NCBI GenBank assembly: GCA_016192435.1
Contig: JACPUD010000049.1
Location: forward strand, 1-32,567
Length of the DNA: 32,567 nucleotides
Origin: Rhodocyclales bacterium
GTDB lineage: Bacteria > Pseudomonadota > Gammaproteobacteria > Burkholderiales > Rhodocyclaceae
Direction: 5' to 3'
Of the stretch, positions 17,422 through 30,724 are shown in pieces (position 1 is the first letter of the stretch; each line of letters begins with the position of its first letter). The notes beneath the pieces were generated by a model. The model saw only the letters and a program-made list of their open reading frames with translations, did no database searches and had not been told where the DNA came from. The position numbers and the translations under genes were made by a program.

Positions 17422-17939
17422 AGCCTTCCGTACTTCTATTGCTGTTGCCATTGCTGCTGCTGGGTTGTGCCGCCGAGGAGCATCAGGATCTGCGGGAGTG
17501 GATGCGCGAAGAGGCCAAGGGCATGAAGGGCAAGGTGACTTCCTTGCCGGAAATAACCGCCTTCCCGGTGGTCGCCTATGAAACGGAGGCGCTAACGCCC
17601 CCCTTTTCACCGGGCAAGATCGTGACCCTGGAGGCGGCTGCCGACAAGACCGCGCCGGATCGCAGCCGCCCGCAACAACCGTTGGAAATATTTCCACTGG
17701 AAGACCTCAAGGTGGTCGGCGTAATCATGGCCGGGGCCGTGCCCTACGCCCTGATCCAGACTCCCCCGCCGAACAAGCCAAAGCATGTCCGGGTGGGTGA
17801 ATACATGGGCCGCAATTTCGGCAAGATCACGGCGATTACCAGAGATAGCGTCACGGTGCTCGAATCCGTCAAGGACGCGAACGGCGCTTGGGTAGCACTT
17901 GAAAAAGTGCTCATGGTGCCGAAAGAAGGAGGACGTTGA
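17418..17939 (+). CDS. pilP: type IV pilus lipoprotein PilP
   Basis: PilP is an inner-membrane lipoprotein that bridges PilN/PilO to the periplasmic N-domains of the PilQ secretin. The 173-residue precursor has a leucine-rich signal peptide and lipobox LLGC with Cys17, an extended linker, and the HR-type beta-sandwich domain (about 90-170) with LEDLKVVGVIM, YALIQTP and VRVGEYMGRNFGKITAI, typical of the family. The start overlaps the pilO stop (ATGA) and the stop codon shares a base with the pilQ start. Confidence 0.95.
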   Translation: MKPSVLLLLLPLLLLGCAAEEHQDLREWMREEAKGMKGKVTSLPEITAFPVVAYETEALTPPFSPGKIVTLEAAADKTAPDRSRPQQPLEIFPLEDLKVVGVIMAGAVPYALIQTPPPNKPKHVRVGEYMGRNFGKITAITRDSVTVLESVKDANGAWVALEKVLMVPKEGGR

Positions 17940-20182
17940 TGAACAAATTTCACGTTGCCGCACTAGCCATACTGGGCTTCTGTGTTGGCTTGTCGGGCAC
18001 TTCGTTCGCTGCCGAAAACTCGATCAAGCAGATTCAGGTCAGGCGCGACGGCGATCAAGTCCTGCTCAAAGTGCAGATGGCCGCTCCACTGAAGGCCTTG
18101 CCCGGGAACTGGAGCGTGGTCGAACCGCCGCGCGTGGTGCTCGACTTTCCCGACACCGACAATCAGTCGGGGCAATCCACGCAACAAGTGGCCGAAGGGG
18201 ATCTGCGCAGCCTGAACATCGTCCAGACGGAAAAGCTCACGCGACTGGTGCTGAATCTCTATCGTCCGACCAAGTTCTCGACCGAGATCGTCGGCGATGC
18301 GCTATTCATCAAACTGCAGGCGCAGAGCGTGCAGGCCAGCCAGGAGGCGGCGCCAAGCGTCTATCAGCCGGCATCGTCGCCGGCAACTGCCGCAAAGGCG
18401 GATCAGGCGGCTGACTCGGCGGCGATCCGCGACATCAATTTCCGCCGCGGCGAAGACGGCCAGGCCTCGATCACGGTGGATCTGACCGATGGCACGGTGC
18501 CGATCGACATCCGCCGGGTAGGTACTGGCATCACGGTCGAACTGCGCGACGTCGAACTCCCCGAGCGTCTGCAGAACCGCCGCGACGTCAACGACTTCGC
18601 AACGCCGGTGACGACCATTACCTCCCGCGCGATAGGCAATCTGACACGCCTCGACATCGCTGCCCGCGGACGCTGGTTCCATCAGGCGCACCTGGCCAAT
18701 AACCAGTTGATCATCGAAGTCAAGCCGATCCCGGCCGATGAGGCCAACAAGCTGGTCCAGACCGGTCAACAGGGACAGAAGGTATCCATCAACTTCTTTG
18801 GCGCCGATGCCTCCATGGTCTTGCGTACCCTGGCAGACATTTCGGGCAAGAACGTACTGATCGATCCCTCCCTGAACGGCAGGACCGTCACCGCCAACCT
18901 GGACAACATTCCCTACGACCAGGCCCTGGAAATCATCATGGCCCAAGTCAATGCCGGCATGCGGGTGCGCAATGACGTGGTGCTGTTCGGCGATCGGGCG
19001 GTGCTGCAAAAGCGCGACCAGGACACTGCCGACGAACTGACACGGGCGAACGACATTGCGCCGCTGGTGGCAGAGACCTTCAAGCTGAACTATGTCAAGG
19101 CCGCCGACATCGTTGCGCTGGTGAATACCAGTTTCGCCCCTGCGGCAGCTCCAGGTGCCGCGCCCGCGGGGGCGGCACCCGCCGGCGGTGCCGCGCCGGG
19201 AGCGGCAGCACCTGCAGCGGGAGCGGCTGCGGCCGGAAACACGCAGCGAGGCATGCTCACCGCCCGCGGCGGCATTTCGATTCACGACGCCACCAACCAG
19301 GTATTCGTCCGCGACACGGCCACCGTGGTCGAAGCAATTCGCGAAATCATCCGCACGGTCGATGTTCCGCCCAAGCAGGTGCTGATCGAAGCCCGCATTG
19401 TCGAGGCATCCACCGGATTCACCAACTCCCTGGGCGTGCGCTTGCGGCTGGCCGATGCGTCGGCTTTGAGCAATGGCGGCTATCAGGTTCCCGGTACCAA
19501 CACGACCCGGGCGGTATTGGGAACGACCGCGGGATTCACCAACGTCGACACCTTCGGCACCCCGGCCGTACCCGCACTGGCACGGTCGAGCACCAACGTG
19601 TTCCAGCCCAGCTATGCACTGGCAGCGGCGGCGAACATCGGCCTGATGCTGTTCAACAATGCCGGGACCAAATTGCTAGCCCTGGAATTGCAGGCCGCCG
19701 AGACCGATACGCGCAACAAGACGGTTTCCGCGCCGCGACTGGTCACGCTGAACCGCAAGGCGGCGACGATCAACAGCACCCAGCAGGTGACGATTCTGAC
19801 CGGGGTTAACGCGACCACAGGCCTGCCGATCTACCAGACCTTTTCGGCGCCTCTGACCCTGGGCGTGACGCCTTCGGTCAATCCTGACAACCGCATCAGC
19901 CTCGAACTGAACATCGCCAAGAGCACCATCACCAACGCAACGACCGGCAGCCTGGACACCAACACCATCACCACCAGCGTGATTGTGGAAAACGGCGGCA
20001 CCGTGGTGATCGGCGGTTTTGCGCGGGAATCCGAGATCCAGACCCAGGAGCGCGTTCCCTTCCTCGGCGACCTGCCTTACGTCGGCTTCCTGTTCAAGAC
20101 CACGCAAAAGAACCAGTCGCGCAGCGAACTGCTGGTCTTCATTACACCGCGCATCATCAGCGACGCTCTGACGCAGAGATAG
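17939..20182 (+). CDS. pilQ: type IV pilus outer-membrane secretin PilQ
   Basis: PilQ forms the outer-membrane channel through which the type IV pilus extends; in competent species it is also the DNA entry pore. The 747-residue precursor has a signal peptide (cleavage near SFAAEN, about 24), two AMIN peptidoglycan-binding domains (about 26-130 and 162-265), an STN/N0 domain (about 283-350), an N1 domain, and a C-terminal secretin domain (about 470-745) with VPFLGDLPYVGFLF and the ELLVFITPRII ending. A 34-residue run of only Ala, Pro and Gly (400-433) interrupts the N1 region. The start ATG at 17939 is preceded by AAGGAGGA at 17926-17933, the strongest Shine-Dalgarno in the operon. Confidence 0.97.
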   Translation: MNKFHVAALAILGFCVGLSGTSFAAENSIKQIQVRRDGDQVLLKVQMAAPLKALPGNWSVVEPPRVVLDFPDTDNQSGQSTQQVAEGDLRSLNIVQTEKLTRLVLNLYRPTKFSTEIVGDALFIKLQAQSVQASQEAAPSVYQPASSPATAAKADQAADSAAIRDINFRRGEDGQASITVDLTDGTVPIDIRRVGTGITVELRDVELPERLQNRRDVNDFATPVTTITSRAIGNLTRLDIAARGRWFHQAHLANNQLIIEVKPIPADEANKLVQTGQQGQKVSINFFGADASMVLRTLADISGKNVLIDPSLNGRTVTANLDNIPYDQALEIIMAQVNAGMRVRNDVVLFGDRAVLQKRDQDTADELTRANDIAPLVAETFKLNYVKAADIVALVNTSFAPAAAPGAAPAGAAPAGGAAPGAAAPAAGAAAAGNTQRGMLTARGGISIHDATNQVFVRDTATVVEAIREIIRTVDVPPKQVLIEARIVEASTGFTNSLGVRLRLADASALSNGGYQVPGTNTTRAVLGTTAGFTNVDTFGTPAVPALARSSTNVFQPSYALAAAANIGLMLFNNAGTKLLALELQAAETDTRNKTVSAPRLVTLNRKAATINSTQQVTILTGVNATTGLPIYQTFSAPLTLGVTPSVNPDNRISLELNIAKSTITNATTGSLDTNTITTSVIVENGGTVVIGGFARESEIQTQERVPFLGDLPYVGFLFKTTQKNQSRSELLVFITPRIISDALTQR

Positions 20183-20204
20183 TCCGTCCCATCCATGCCT
20201 GAGC

Positions 20205-20233
20205 GGGGCCGGCCATGCCGGCCCCGGCCTTTT
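20205..20233 (+). terminator. intrinsic terminator after pilQ
   Basis: A perfect 9-bp GC stem, GGGGCCGGC (20205-20213) and GCCGGCCCC (20217-20225), has a CAT loop and is followed by GGCC and TTTT. It lies 22 bp after the pilQ stop and 20 bp before the aroK start, separating pilus expression from the aromatic pathway genes. Confidence 0.7.
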
Positions 20234-20240
20234 GCGCTGC

Positions 20241-20246
20241 TACAAT
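20241..20246 (+). promoter_or_regulatory. possible -10 element of aroK (leaderless candidate)
   Basis: TACAAT lies 6 bp before the aroK GTG, so transcription would begin at or near the start codon. No -35 box is seen at the expected distance, where the terminator stem lies. Offered because the upstream terminator implies aroK needs its own promoter. Confidence 0.35.
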
Positions 20247-20252
20247 CCGTTC

Positions 20253-20780
20253 GTGAGTGCGAAAAACAATATTTATCTGGTAGGCATGCCGGGCGCCGGC
20301 AAGACCACCGTCGGGCGCCATTTGGCCAGACGCATGCATCGCTCCTTCATCGATGCCGATCACGAGATCGAGGCGCGCACCGGCGTGCGGATTCCGCTGA
20401 TTTTCGACATCGAAGGCGAGCAGGGTTTTCGTGACCGTGAATCGAAGGTGATCGCCGAACTCGCCGAAGAATCGAATCTGATCGTCGCCACCGGCGGCGG
20501 CGCCGTGCTGCGTGCGGAGAATCGCGCGGCGCTGAAGCGCGGCGGCATGGTGGTCTACCTTCACGCCGCACCGGCATTGCTCTTCGAGCGGACCCGGCTC
20601 GATCCGAACCGGCCGCTGCTGCAGGTCGCCGATCCGATGAAGAAGATCGAGGAATTGTTCGCCCAGCGCGACCCCCTCTACCGCGAAGTGGCTGATCTGG
20701 TGATCAACAGTCTGGGCGGCAGCATCAACCATCTGGTCAAGCAGGTCGAACGGGAGTTGATGCAGCGATGCGCCGCCTGA
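20253..20780 (+). CDS. aroK: shikimate kinase
   Basis: Phosphorylates shikimate to shikimate 3-phosphate with ATP, step five of the chorismate pathway. The 175-residue protein has the Walker [10 protein letters not shown] (11-19), the shikimate/Mg2+ residues Asp34 and Asp36 in DADHEIE, Arg60 in GFRDRES, GGG at 81-83, and the lid region [10 protein letters not shown] choose GTG at 20253 because it gives the usual short N-terminus [11 protein letters not shown]; an upstream TTG at 20232 would fall in the pilQ terminator tail. No Shine-Dalgarno is visible. The 3' end overlaps aroB by 13 nt. Confidence 0.95.
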   Translation: MSAKNNIYLVGMPGAGKTTVGRHLARRMHRSFIDADHEIEARTGVRIPLIFDIEGEQGFRDRESKVIAELAEESNLIVATGGGAVLRAENRAALKRGGMVVYLHAAPALLFERTRLDPNRPLLQVADPMKKIEELFAQRDPLYREVADLVINSLGGSINHLVKQVERELMQRCAA

Positions 20781-21862
20781 ACGTCGCCCTGGCCGAGCGC
20801 AGCTATCCGATCCTGATCGGCGGCGGTCTGCTTTCGCGCGCCGACGAAATCCTGGCGCATCTGCGTATCCCGCGCATCGCGCTGGTCAGCAATACCACGG
20901 TGGCTCCCCTGTACCTGGAGGTCCTGGCCGCGGGGCTCGAAAAAGTTGGTGTTGGCGTTACGCCGATCATCCTGCCCGATGGCGAAGTCCACAAGACCTG
21001 GGAGTCGCTCAACCTGATCTACGACGCGCTGCTGGCCGCGCGCTGCGACCGCGGCACCACGGTGGTCGCCCTCGGCGGCGGTGTCATCGGCGATCTGGCG
21101 GGCTTTGCCGCCGCGACCTACCAGCGTGGCGTGCCCTTCATCCAGATCCCGACCACCCTGTTGTCCCAGGTGGATTCCTCGGTCGGCGGCAAGACCGGCA
21201 TCAACCATCCGCGCGGCAAGAACATGGTCGGCGCCTTCTGGCAACCGAAGCTGGTGCTGGCCGATACCGATACGCTGCGCACCTTGCCGGACCGTGAACT
21301 CTCGGCCGGCATGGCGGAAGTCATCAAGTATGGCCTGATCCGCGACCTGCCCTTTCTCGGATGGCTGGAGGCCAACATGGACGGCCTGATGGCGCGCGAC
21401 GGCGAACTGCTGGCGCATGCCATCGAACGTTCCTGCGCCAACAAGGCCGAGGTGGTGGCGGCCGACGAATTCGAGACGGCCAAGGACGGCGGTCGCGCGC
21501 TGCTGAACCTGGGCCATACCTTCGGCCATGCGATCGAGACCGGCATGGGCTACGGCGCATGGCTGCACGGAGAAGCCGTCGCTGCCGGCACCCTAATGGC
21601 TGCCGAACTCTCGCAGCGCCTGGGTTGGCTCGCACCTGCCGACGTCGAGCGCATCCGCGCGCTGCTGCTGCGCGCCGGTTTGCCGCTCTCGGCGCCGGAT
21701 CTGGGGGCGGCGCGCTATCTCGAACTGATGTCCCACGACAAGAAGGTCATAGCCGGCAGCCTGCGCCTGATCCTGCTCAGGTCGCTGGGCGACGCGGTGA
21801 CTACGGCCGACGTGCCGCAGGAGAAGATCGTCGCGGCCATCGCCGCTTGTTGTCGTGGGTGA
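20768..21862 (+). CDS. aroB: 3-dehydroquinate synthase
   Basis: Converts DAHP to 3-dehydroquinate, step two of the chorismate pathway, using NAD+ and a divalent metal. The 364-residue protein shows [19 protein letters not shown] for NAD binding, [19 protein letters not shown] for substrate, and the metal ligands in the [17 protein letters not shown] and HGEAVAAG blocks (a Glu and two His). It overlaps aroK by 13 nt and dgt by 8 nt. Residues 60-66 (VGVGVTP), in a surface loop region of the N-terminal domain, are encoded by a copy of the dispersed 23-bp motif. Confidence 0.97.
   Translation: MRRLNVALAERSYPILIGGGLLSRADEILAHLRIPRIALVSNTTVAPLYLEVLAAGLEKVGVGVTPIILPDGEVHKTWESLNLIYDALLAARCDRGTTVVALGGGVIGDLAGFAAATYQRGVPFIQIPTTLLSQVDSSVGGKTGINHPRGKNMVGAFWQPKLVLADTDTLRTLPDRELSAGMAEVIKYGLIRDLPFLGWLEANMDGLMARDGELLAHAIERSCANKAEVVAADEFETAKDGGRALLNLGHTFGHAIETGMGYGAWLHGEAVAAGTLMAAELSQRLGWLAPADVERIRALLLRAGLPLSAPDLGAARYLELMSHDKKVIAGSLRLILLRSLGDAVTTADVPQEKIVAAIAACCRG
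20943..20965 (+). repeat. dispersed 23-bp motif, copy 5 (in aroB)
   Basis: Matches the reference copy at 18 of 23 positions; four of the five differences are transitions. It is in the coding orientation and in the same reading frame as the other coding-orientation copies, with GTT for Val60. Confidence 0.5.
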
Positions 21863-22979
21863 TCTGGCGCCGTACGCGGTAGACGATAGCAACAGCCACG
21901 GCCGCGGCGTCCCCGAACCACGGCCCAAGGTGCGCAGCGAGTTTCAGCGCGACCGCGACCGTATCGTGCATTCCACCGCCTTCCGGCGTCTCGAATACAA
22001 GACCCAGGTCTTCGTCAATCACGAAGGCGATCTGTTCCGCACCCGCCTGACGCACAGCATCGAAGTCGCCCAGATCGCGCGTTCGATCGCGCGCGCCCTG
22101 CACCTCAACGACGACCTGACCGAAGCCATCGCGCTGGCCCACGACCTCGGCCACACCCCCTTCGGCCATGCCGGGCAGGACGCCCTGAACGAATGCATGC
22201 GTGCGCACGGCGGCTTCGAGCACAACCTGCAAAGCCTGCGCATCGTCGATCGCCTCGAAGAGCGCTATGGTGCCTTTGACGGCCTCAACCTGATGTTCGA
22301 GACGCGCGAGGGCATCCTCAAGCACTGCTCGCCGGCGCGGGCGCGCGAACTCGGCGAACTCGGCCGGCGCTTCCTCGATAACCGCCGACCCTCGCTGGAG
22401 GCGCAGATATGCAATCTGGCCGACGAGATCGCCTACAACAACCATGACGTAGACGATGGCTTGCGTTCGGGCCTTCTGACTCTCGAGCAACTCGAACAAC
22501 TGAGCCTGTTCGCCCGCCATGCCGCCGAAGCGGATGCCGAATTCCCGCAGATATCGCCGCGCCGCCGGGTGCACGAGACCATACGGCGCATGATCGATGC
22601 CCAGGTCACCGACCTGCTCGCCGAATCGGCACGGCGGATAGCGGCTGCCGCCCCCCATGGCCTGGAGGATGTCCATGCGGCGCCGGCATTGATTGCCTTC
22701 ACCGAGGCGATGCAGGCCGAAAACCGCGCCTTGAAGGGTTTCTTGCACCAGCACCTGTACCAGCACTACGAGGTGCTGCGCATGACCGCCAAGGCGCGCC
22801 GCATCATTCGCGACCTGTTCGGTGCTTTTGTCGCCGATCCGCGCCTGTTGCCGCCTCAATACCAGCATATGGCCGCCACCGAGAGCGTGGTGCGCGCCAC
22901 GGCCGACTACATTGCCGGCATGACCGACCGCTATTCGATGAAGGAGCATCGCCGCCTGTTCTCGGTCGGGGAACTCTAA
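21855..22979 (+). CDS. dgt: deoxyguanosinetriphosphate triphosphohydrolase-like protein (HD domain)
   Basis: An HD-domain dNTPase of the Dgt family that removes the triphosphate from dGTP or other dNTPs, tuning the nucleotide pool. The 374-residue protein has the family N-terminus [20 protein letters not shown], the metal site His67 in RLTHSIEV, His96-Asp97 in [14 protein letters not shown], and the downstream Asp in [11 protein letters not shown]. It belongs to the shorter type-2-like group, so dGTP specificity is not assured. The GTG start at 21855 lies inside the end of aroB (8-nt overlap). It is the last gene of aroK-aroB-dgt; the terminator at 23082-23111 is downstream. Confidence 0.93.
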   Translation: MGDLAPYAVDDSNSHGRGVPEPRPKVRSEFQRDRDRIVHSTAFRRLEYKTQVFVNHEGDLFRTRLTHSIEVAQIARSIARALHLNDDLTEAIALAHDLGHTPFGHAGQDALNECMRAHGGFEHNLQSLRIVDRLEERYGAFDGLNLMFETREGILKHCSPARARELGELGRRFLDNRRPSLEAQICNLADEIAYNNHDVDDGLRSGLLTLEQLEQLSLFARHAAEADAEFPQISPRRRVHETIRRMIDAQVTDLLAESARRIAAAAPHGLEDVHAAPALIAFTEAMQAENRALKGFLHQHLYQHYEVLRMTAKARRIIRDLFGAFVADPRLLPPQYQHMAATESVVRATADYIAGMTDRYSMKEHRRLFSVGEL

Positions 22980-23015
22980 ACGGACTGCAAAGTCTGTTTG
23001 CTGCGTTGCAGCGTA

Positions 23016-23044
23016 TTGAATTCAACCGCTTTTGGCGGTATATT
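23016..23044 (+). promoter_or_regulatory. putative gltB promoter with operator-like palindromes
   Basis: TTGAAT (23016-23021) and TATATT (23039-23044) are separated by exactly 17 bp, a good sigma70-type match; predicted start near 23051. The -35 box lies in the 10-bp palindrome TTGAATTCAA (23016-23025). The spacer holds the inverted repeat ACCGC/GCGGT (23025-23029 and 23035-23039), a plausible regulator site. Confidence 0.55.
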
Positions 23045-23053
23045 TAGACCTGC

Positions 23054-23073
23054 GTCCGCCATGTCCGGCGGAC
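23054..23073 (+). promoter_or_regulatory. first leader hairpin of gltB
   Basis: A perfect 7-bp stem, GTCCGCC (23054-23060) and GGCGGAC (23067-23073), with a 6-nt loop, sits immediately after the predicted transcription start and 8 nt before the terminator stem. Its 3' arm (GGCGG) could instead pair with CCGCC at 23117-23121, which would span the terminator. Confidence 0.45.
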
Positions 23074-23081
23074 CATACAAG

Positions 23082-23111
23082 GCCGGGGAGAAGCATCACC
23101 CCGGCTTTTTT
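23082..23111 (+). terminator. intrinsic terminator in the dgt-gltB gap, inside the gltB leader
   Basis: GCCGGGG (23082-23088) pairs with CCCCGGC (23099-23105) around a 10-nt loop and is followed directly by six T residues. It may simply end aroK-aroB-dgt transcripts. However, the only promoter-like sequence for gltB lies upstream of it, so it would also attenuate gltB. A third small hairpin, CCGGC/GCCGG at 23123-23136, follows. Confidence 0.75.
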
Positions 23112-23159
23112 GCCGACCGCCTCCGGCGTGTGCCGGCCGCATTTCCGAGGAAAGACACG

Positions 23160-27788
<4,629 letters not shown>

Positions 27789-27805
27789 GAAATGCATCCC
27801 CCCCG

Positions 27806-27843
27806 ACCCCCCTGCCATGCAGGGGGGTGACTGAGGTTCAGTC
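27806..27843 (+). repeat. tandem strong hairpins between gltB and gltD
   Basis: A perfect 10-bp stem (27806-27815 and 27819-27828, CAT loop, six G:C pairs in a row) is followed without gap by a 6-bp hairpin, GACTGA/TCAGTC (27829-27834 and 27838-27843, GGT loop). A third imperfect stem-loop (GTCG and GCGCG blocks) reaches 27863. No U-tract follows, so these are not classic terminators. The region looks like an extragenic repeat lodged inside the operon. Confidence 0.65.
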
Positions 27844-27915
27844 GCCGCGCGTTGCGCGCCGACTTCCGTGCAATGACTTGCTGCCCTCTTGGGGCGGCCC
27901 TGCGGAGGCAGCGTA

Positions 27916-29379
27916 ATGGGCAAGCCCACCGGATTTCTCGAATTCCAGCGCATTTCGGAAACCTACGAAAAGGCCGCGACGCGAGTTCTCCATTACCACG
28001 AGTTCATTCCGCATCTGAACGATGAGCAGGCAAAGATCCAGGGCGCGCGCTGCATGGACTGCGGCATCCCGTTCTGCAACAACGGCTGCCCGGTCAACAA
28101 CCTGATTCCGGACTGGAACGACCTGGTCTACAAGGGCCGCTGGCGCGAGGCGATCGAGACCCTGCACTCGACCAACAACTTTCCGGAATTGACCAGCCGC
28201 ATCTGTCCTGCTCCCTGCGAGGCGGCCTGCACGCTGAACATTCCGCAAACGCCGGTCGGCATCAAGTCGATCGAACGCGCCATCATCGACAAGGCCGGCG
28301 AGAACGGCTGGGTCGTGCCGCAACCGGCGGCGCACAAAACCGGCAAGAAGATCGCCATCGTCGGCTCCGGCCCGGCCGGACTGGCCGCGGCGCAGCAGCT
28401 GGCGCGCGTCGGCCATGCCGTCACGGTGTTCGAGAAGAACGACCGCATCGGCGGCCTGCTGCGCTACGGCATTCCCGACTTCAAGCTCGACAAGCGCCTG
28501 ATCGACTGGCGCATGGCGCAGATGAAGGTGGAGGGCGTCAAGTTCGTCACCGGCACCATGGTCACCGCCGCAGCCCTGCCCAAGGGCGTGGTCAATGACG
28601 CAAAGAAGACCGTCAGTTCGGAGCAGTTGAGGAAGGATTTCGATGCCGTGATCCTCGCCGGCGGCGCCGAGAATCCGCGCGATCTGCCGGTGCCGGGACG
28701 CGAGCTCGAGGGCGTGCATTTCGCGCTCGAATTCCTGATTTCGCAGAACAAGGAAGTCTCCGGCGGCAGCAGGAACCCGATCAACGTGCACGGCAAGCAT
28801 GTTGTCGTCATCGGCGGCGGCGATACCGGCTCGGACTGCGTCGGCACCTCCAACCGCCACGGCGCGGCCAGCATCACCCAGATCGAGCTGATGCCGCGTC
28901 CGCCCGAGCAGGAGAACGGCCCGCTGACCTGGCCCTACTGGCCGCTGCGCATGCGCACCTCGTCGTCGCACGACGAGGGCTGTGCGCGCGACTGGGCCAT
29001 CGGCACCAAGGAATTCGTCGGCGAAAATGGCCGCCTCAAGGCCATCAAGGCCGTGCGCCTGGCCTGGGAAGGCAATAAGATGAGCGAGATTCCCGGTTCC
29101 GAATTCGAGATCCCGGCCGATTTCACCTTCCTCGCCATGGGCTTCGTCAATCCGGTGGGCGGCATACTCGATGCTTTCGGCATCGAAAAGGATGGCCGCG
29201 GCAATGCGCGCGCCAACACTGAAGGCGAGCAGGCCTACAGCACCACGGTGCCCGGCGTGTTCGCCGCCGGCGACATGCGGCGCGGCCAGTCGCTGGTGGT
29301 CTGGGCGATCCGCGAAGGCCGCCAGTGTGCACGCACTGTCGACCAGTTCCTGATGGGTTCCACTACGCTGCCCCGGTAA
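27916..29379 (+). CDS. gltD: glutamate synthase (NADPH) small subunit
   Basis: The small subunit takes electrons from NADPH via FAD and two 4Fe-4S clusters and passes them to GltB. The 487-residue protein has the N-terminal cluster cysteines Cys46, Cys49, Cys54, Cys58 and Cys97, Cys101, Cys105; the FAD motif [11 protein letters not shown] (149-159); the NADPH Rossmann motif [10 protein letters not shown] (299-308); and the C-terminal [19 protein letters not shown] block. The ATG at 27916 has GGAGG at 27904-27908; an alternative start at 27889 would fall in the repeat-like spacer. glmU begins 7 bp after the stop. Confidence 0.97.
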   Translation: MGKPTGFLEFQRISETYEKAATRVLHYHEFIPHLNDEQAKIQGARCMDCGIPFCNNGCPVNNLIPDWNDLVYKGRWREAIETLHSTNNFPELTSRICPAPCEAACTLNIPQTPVGIKSIERAIIDKAGENGWVVPQPAAHKTGKKIAIVGSGPAGLAAAQQLARVGHAVTVFEKNDRIGGLLRYGIPDFKLDKRLIDWRMAQMKVEGVKFVTGTMVTAAALPKGVVNDAKKTVSSEQLRKDFDAVILAGGAENPRDLPVPGRELEGVHFALEFLISQNKEVSGGSRNPINVHGKHVVVIGGGDTGSDCVGTSNRHGAASITQIELMPRPPEQENGPLTWPYWPLRMRTSSSHDEGCARDWAIGTKEFVGENGRLKAIKAVRLAWEGNKMSEIPGSEFEIPADFTFLAMGFVNPVGGILDAFGIEKDGRGNARANTEGEQAYSTTVPGVFAAGDMRRGQSLVVWAIREGRQCARTVDQFLMGSTTLPR

Positions 29380-29386
29380 GCGCGCG

Positions 29387-30721
29387 TTGAACGTCGTCAT
29401 TCTCGCCGCGGGGCAGGGCAAGCGGATGCATTCCGACCTGCCCAAGGTCTTGCATCCGCTGGCGGGAAAGGCCTTGCTGGGACATGTGATCGACACCGCG
29501 CGCGAGCTCGGTGCCGGGAACATCTGCGTCGTGTATGGTCACGGTGGCGAGCAGGTGCGTGAGTCGCTCGATGCCCCCGACCTGAGCTGGGCCAGGCAGG
29601 AACTCCAGCTCGGCACCGGCCATGCGGTGTTGCAGGCGATGCCGGCCATCGCGGCATCAACGCCAAGCGAATCTTCAACCCTGGTGCTCTACGGCGACGT
29701 GCCGCTGACGCGTGTGGCTACGCTGAAGCGCCTGATCGCAGCGGCGGGCAAGGACTCGCTGGCGCTGCTCACCGCGCACGTCGACAACCCGCAAGGCTAT
29801 GGCCGCATCGTCAGAAGCGAGGGACTGGTGACGCGCATCGTCGAGGAGAAGGACGCCGACGATGCCGAAAAGGCGATCCGCGAGATCAATACCGGCATCC
29901 TGGTGGCACCCACCGCGGCGCTGGCGCACTGGCTGCCCGGCCTGGGCAATCACAACGCGCAGGGCGAGTACTACCTGACCGACATCGTCGCCCTGGCAGT
30001 CGCCGACGGCATGCCGGTGGTCACCGCGCATCCCGCCGCGGCGTGGGAAACCGAAGGTGTCAACAGCAAGCTGCAACTCGCCGCGCTGGAGCGCGTGCAT
30101 CAGCGCAATGTCGCCGAGGCGCTGATGGAAGCCGGCGTGACGCTGGCCGATCCGGCGCGGATCGACGTGCGCGGCGAACTGGTCTGCGGCCGCGACGTCA
30201 CGATCGACGTCAATTGCGTGTTCGAGGGCCGCGTGGTGCTGGGTGACGGCGTGCGCATCAAGGCCAACTGTGTGCTGGAAGACGCGGTGGTCGGCGCCGG
30301 CAGCATTGTCGGTCCCTTCGCCCGCCTGCGCCCCGGCACCGGACTCGGCAGCGACGTACATATCGGCAACTTCGTCGAAGTCAAGAATTCCAGCATCGCC
30401 GATCACTCCAAGGCCAATCACCTGGCCTATCTCGGCGATGCCACGATAGGCAGCCGCGTCAATGTCGGTGCCGGCACCATCACCTGCAATTACGATGGCG
30501 CCAACAAGTTCCGCACCGTGATCGAGGACGACGTCTTCATCGGCTCCGACACCCAGCTGGTGGCGCCGGTCACGGTCGGCCGCGGCGCCACGCTGGGCGC
30601 CGGCACCACGCTGACGCGCGACGCGCCGCCCGAACAGCTCACCGTGTCGCGCGCCAAACAGGTCGCCGTGCCCGGCTGGAAGCGGCCGGCCAAGATTCCG
30701 AAACCGCAGAAGAAGGACTGA
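29387..30721 (+). CDS. glmU: bifunctional N-acetylglucosamine-1-phosphate uridyltransferase / glucosamine-1-phosphate acetyltransferase
   Basis: GlmU acetylates glucosamine-1-phosphate and then couples it to UTP, giving UDP-GlcNAc for peptidoglycan and lipopolysaccharide. The 444-residue protein has the nucleotidyltransferase signature [20 protein letters not shown] (6-25), the QLGTGHA block, YGDVPL with metal ligand Asp104, and the EINTGI and [10 protein letters not shown] motifs. A left-handed beta-helix (about 235-425) contains His345 in [10 protein letters not shown], equivalent to the acetyltransferase base. The start is TTG at 29387, giving the canonical [10 protein letters not shown]-terminus; no strong Shine-Dalgarno is seen, so coupling to gltD translation 7 bp upstream is likely. 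glmS follows after 3 bp. Confidence 0.96.
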   Translation: MNVVILAAGQGKRMHSDLPKVLHPLAGKALLGHVIDTARELGAGNICVVYGHGGEQVRESLDAPDLSWARQELQLGTGHAVLQAMPAIAASTPSESSTLVLYGDVPLTRVATLKRLIAAAGKDSLALLTAHVDNPQGYGRIVRSEGLVTRIVEEKDADDAEKAIREINTGILVAPTAALAHWLPGLGNHNAQGEYYLTDIVALAVADGMPVVTAHPAAAWETEGVNSKLQLAALERVHQRNVAEALMEAGVTLADPARIDVRGELVCGRDVTIDVNCVFEGRVVLGDGVRIKANCVLEDAVVGAGSIVGPFARLRPGTGLGSDVHIGNFVEVKNSSIADHSKANHLAYLGDATIGSRVNVGAGTITCNYDGANKFRTVIEDDVFIGSDTQLVAPVTVGRGATLGAGTTLTRDAPPEQLTVSRAKQVAVPGWKRPAKIPKPQKKD

Positions 30722-30724
30722 ACC

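Noticed and set aside
30700..30724. glmS ribozyme or small-RNA-regulated leader before glmS
   Set aside because: Only 3 bp separate glmU and glmS, leaving no room for a ribozyme; no sign of one inside the glmU end.
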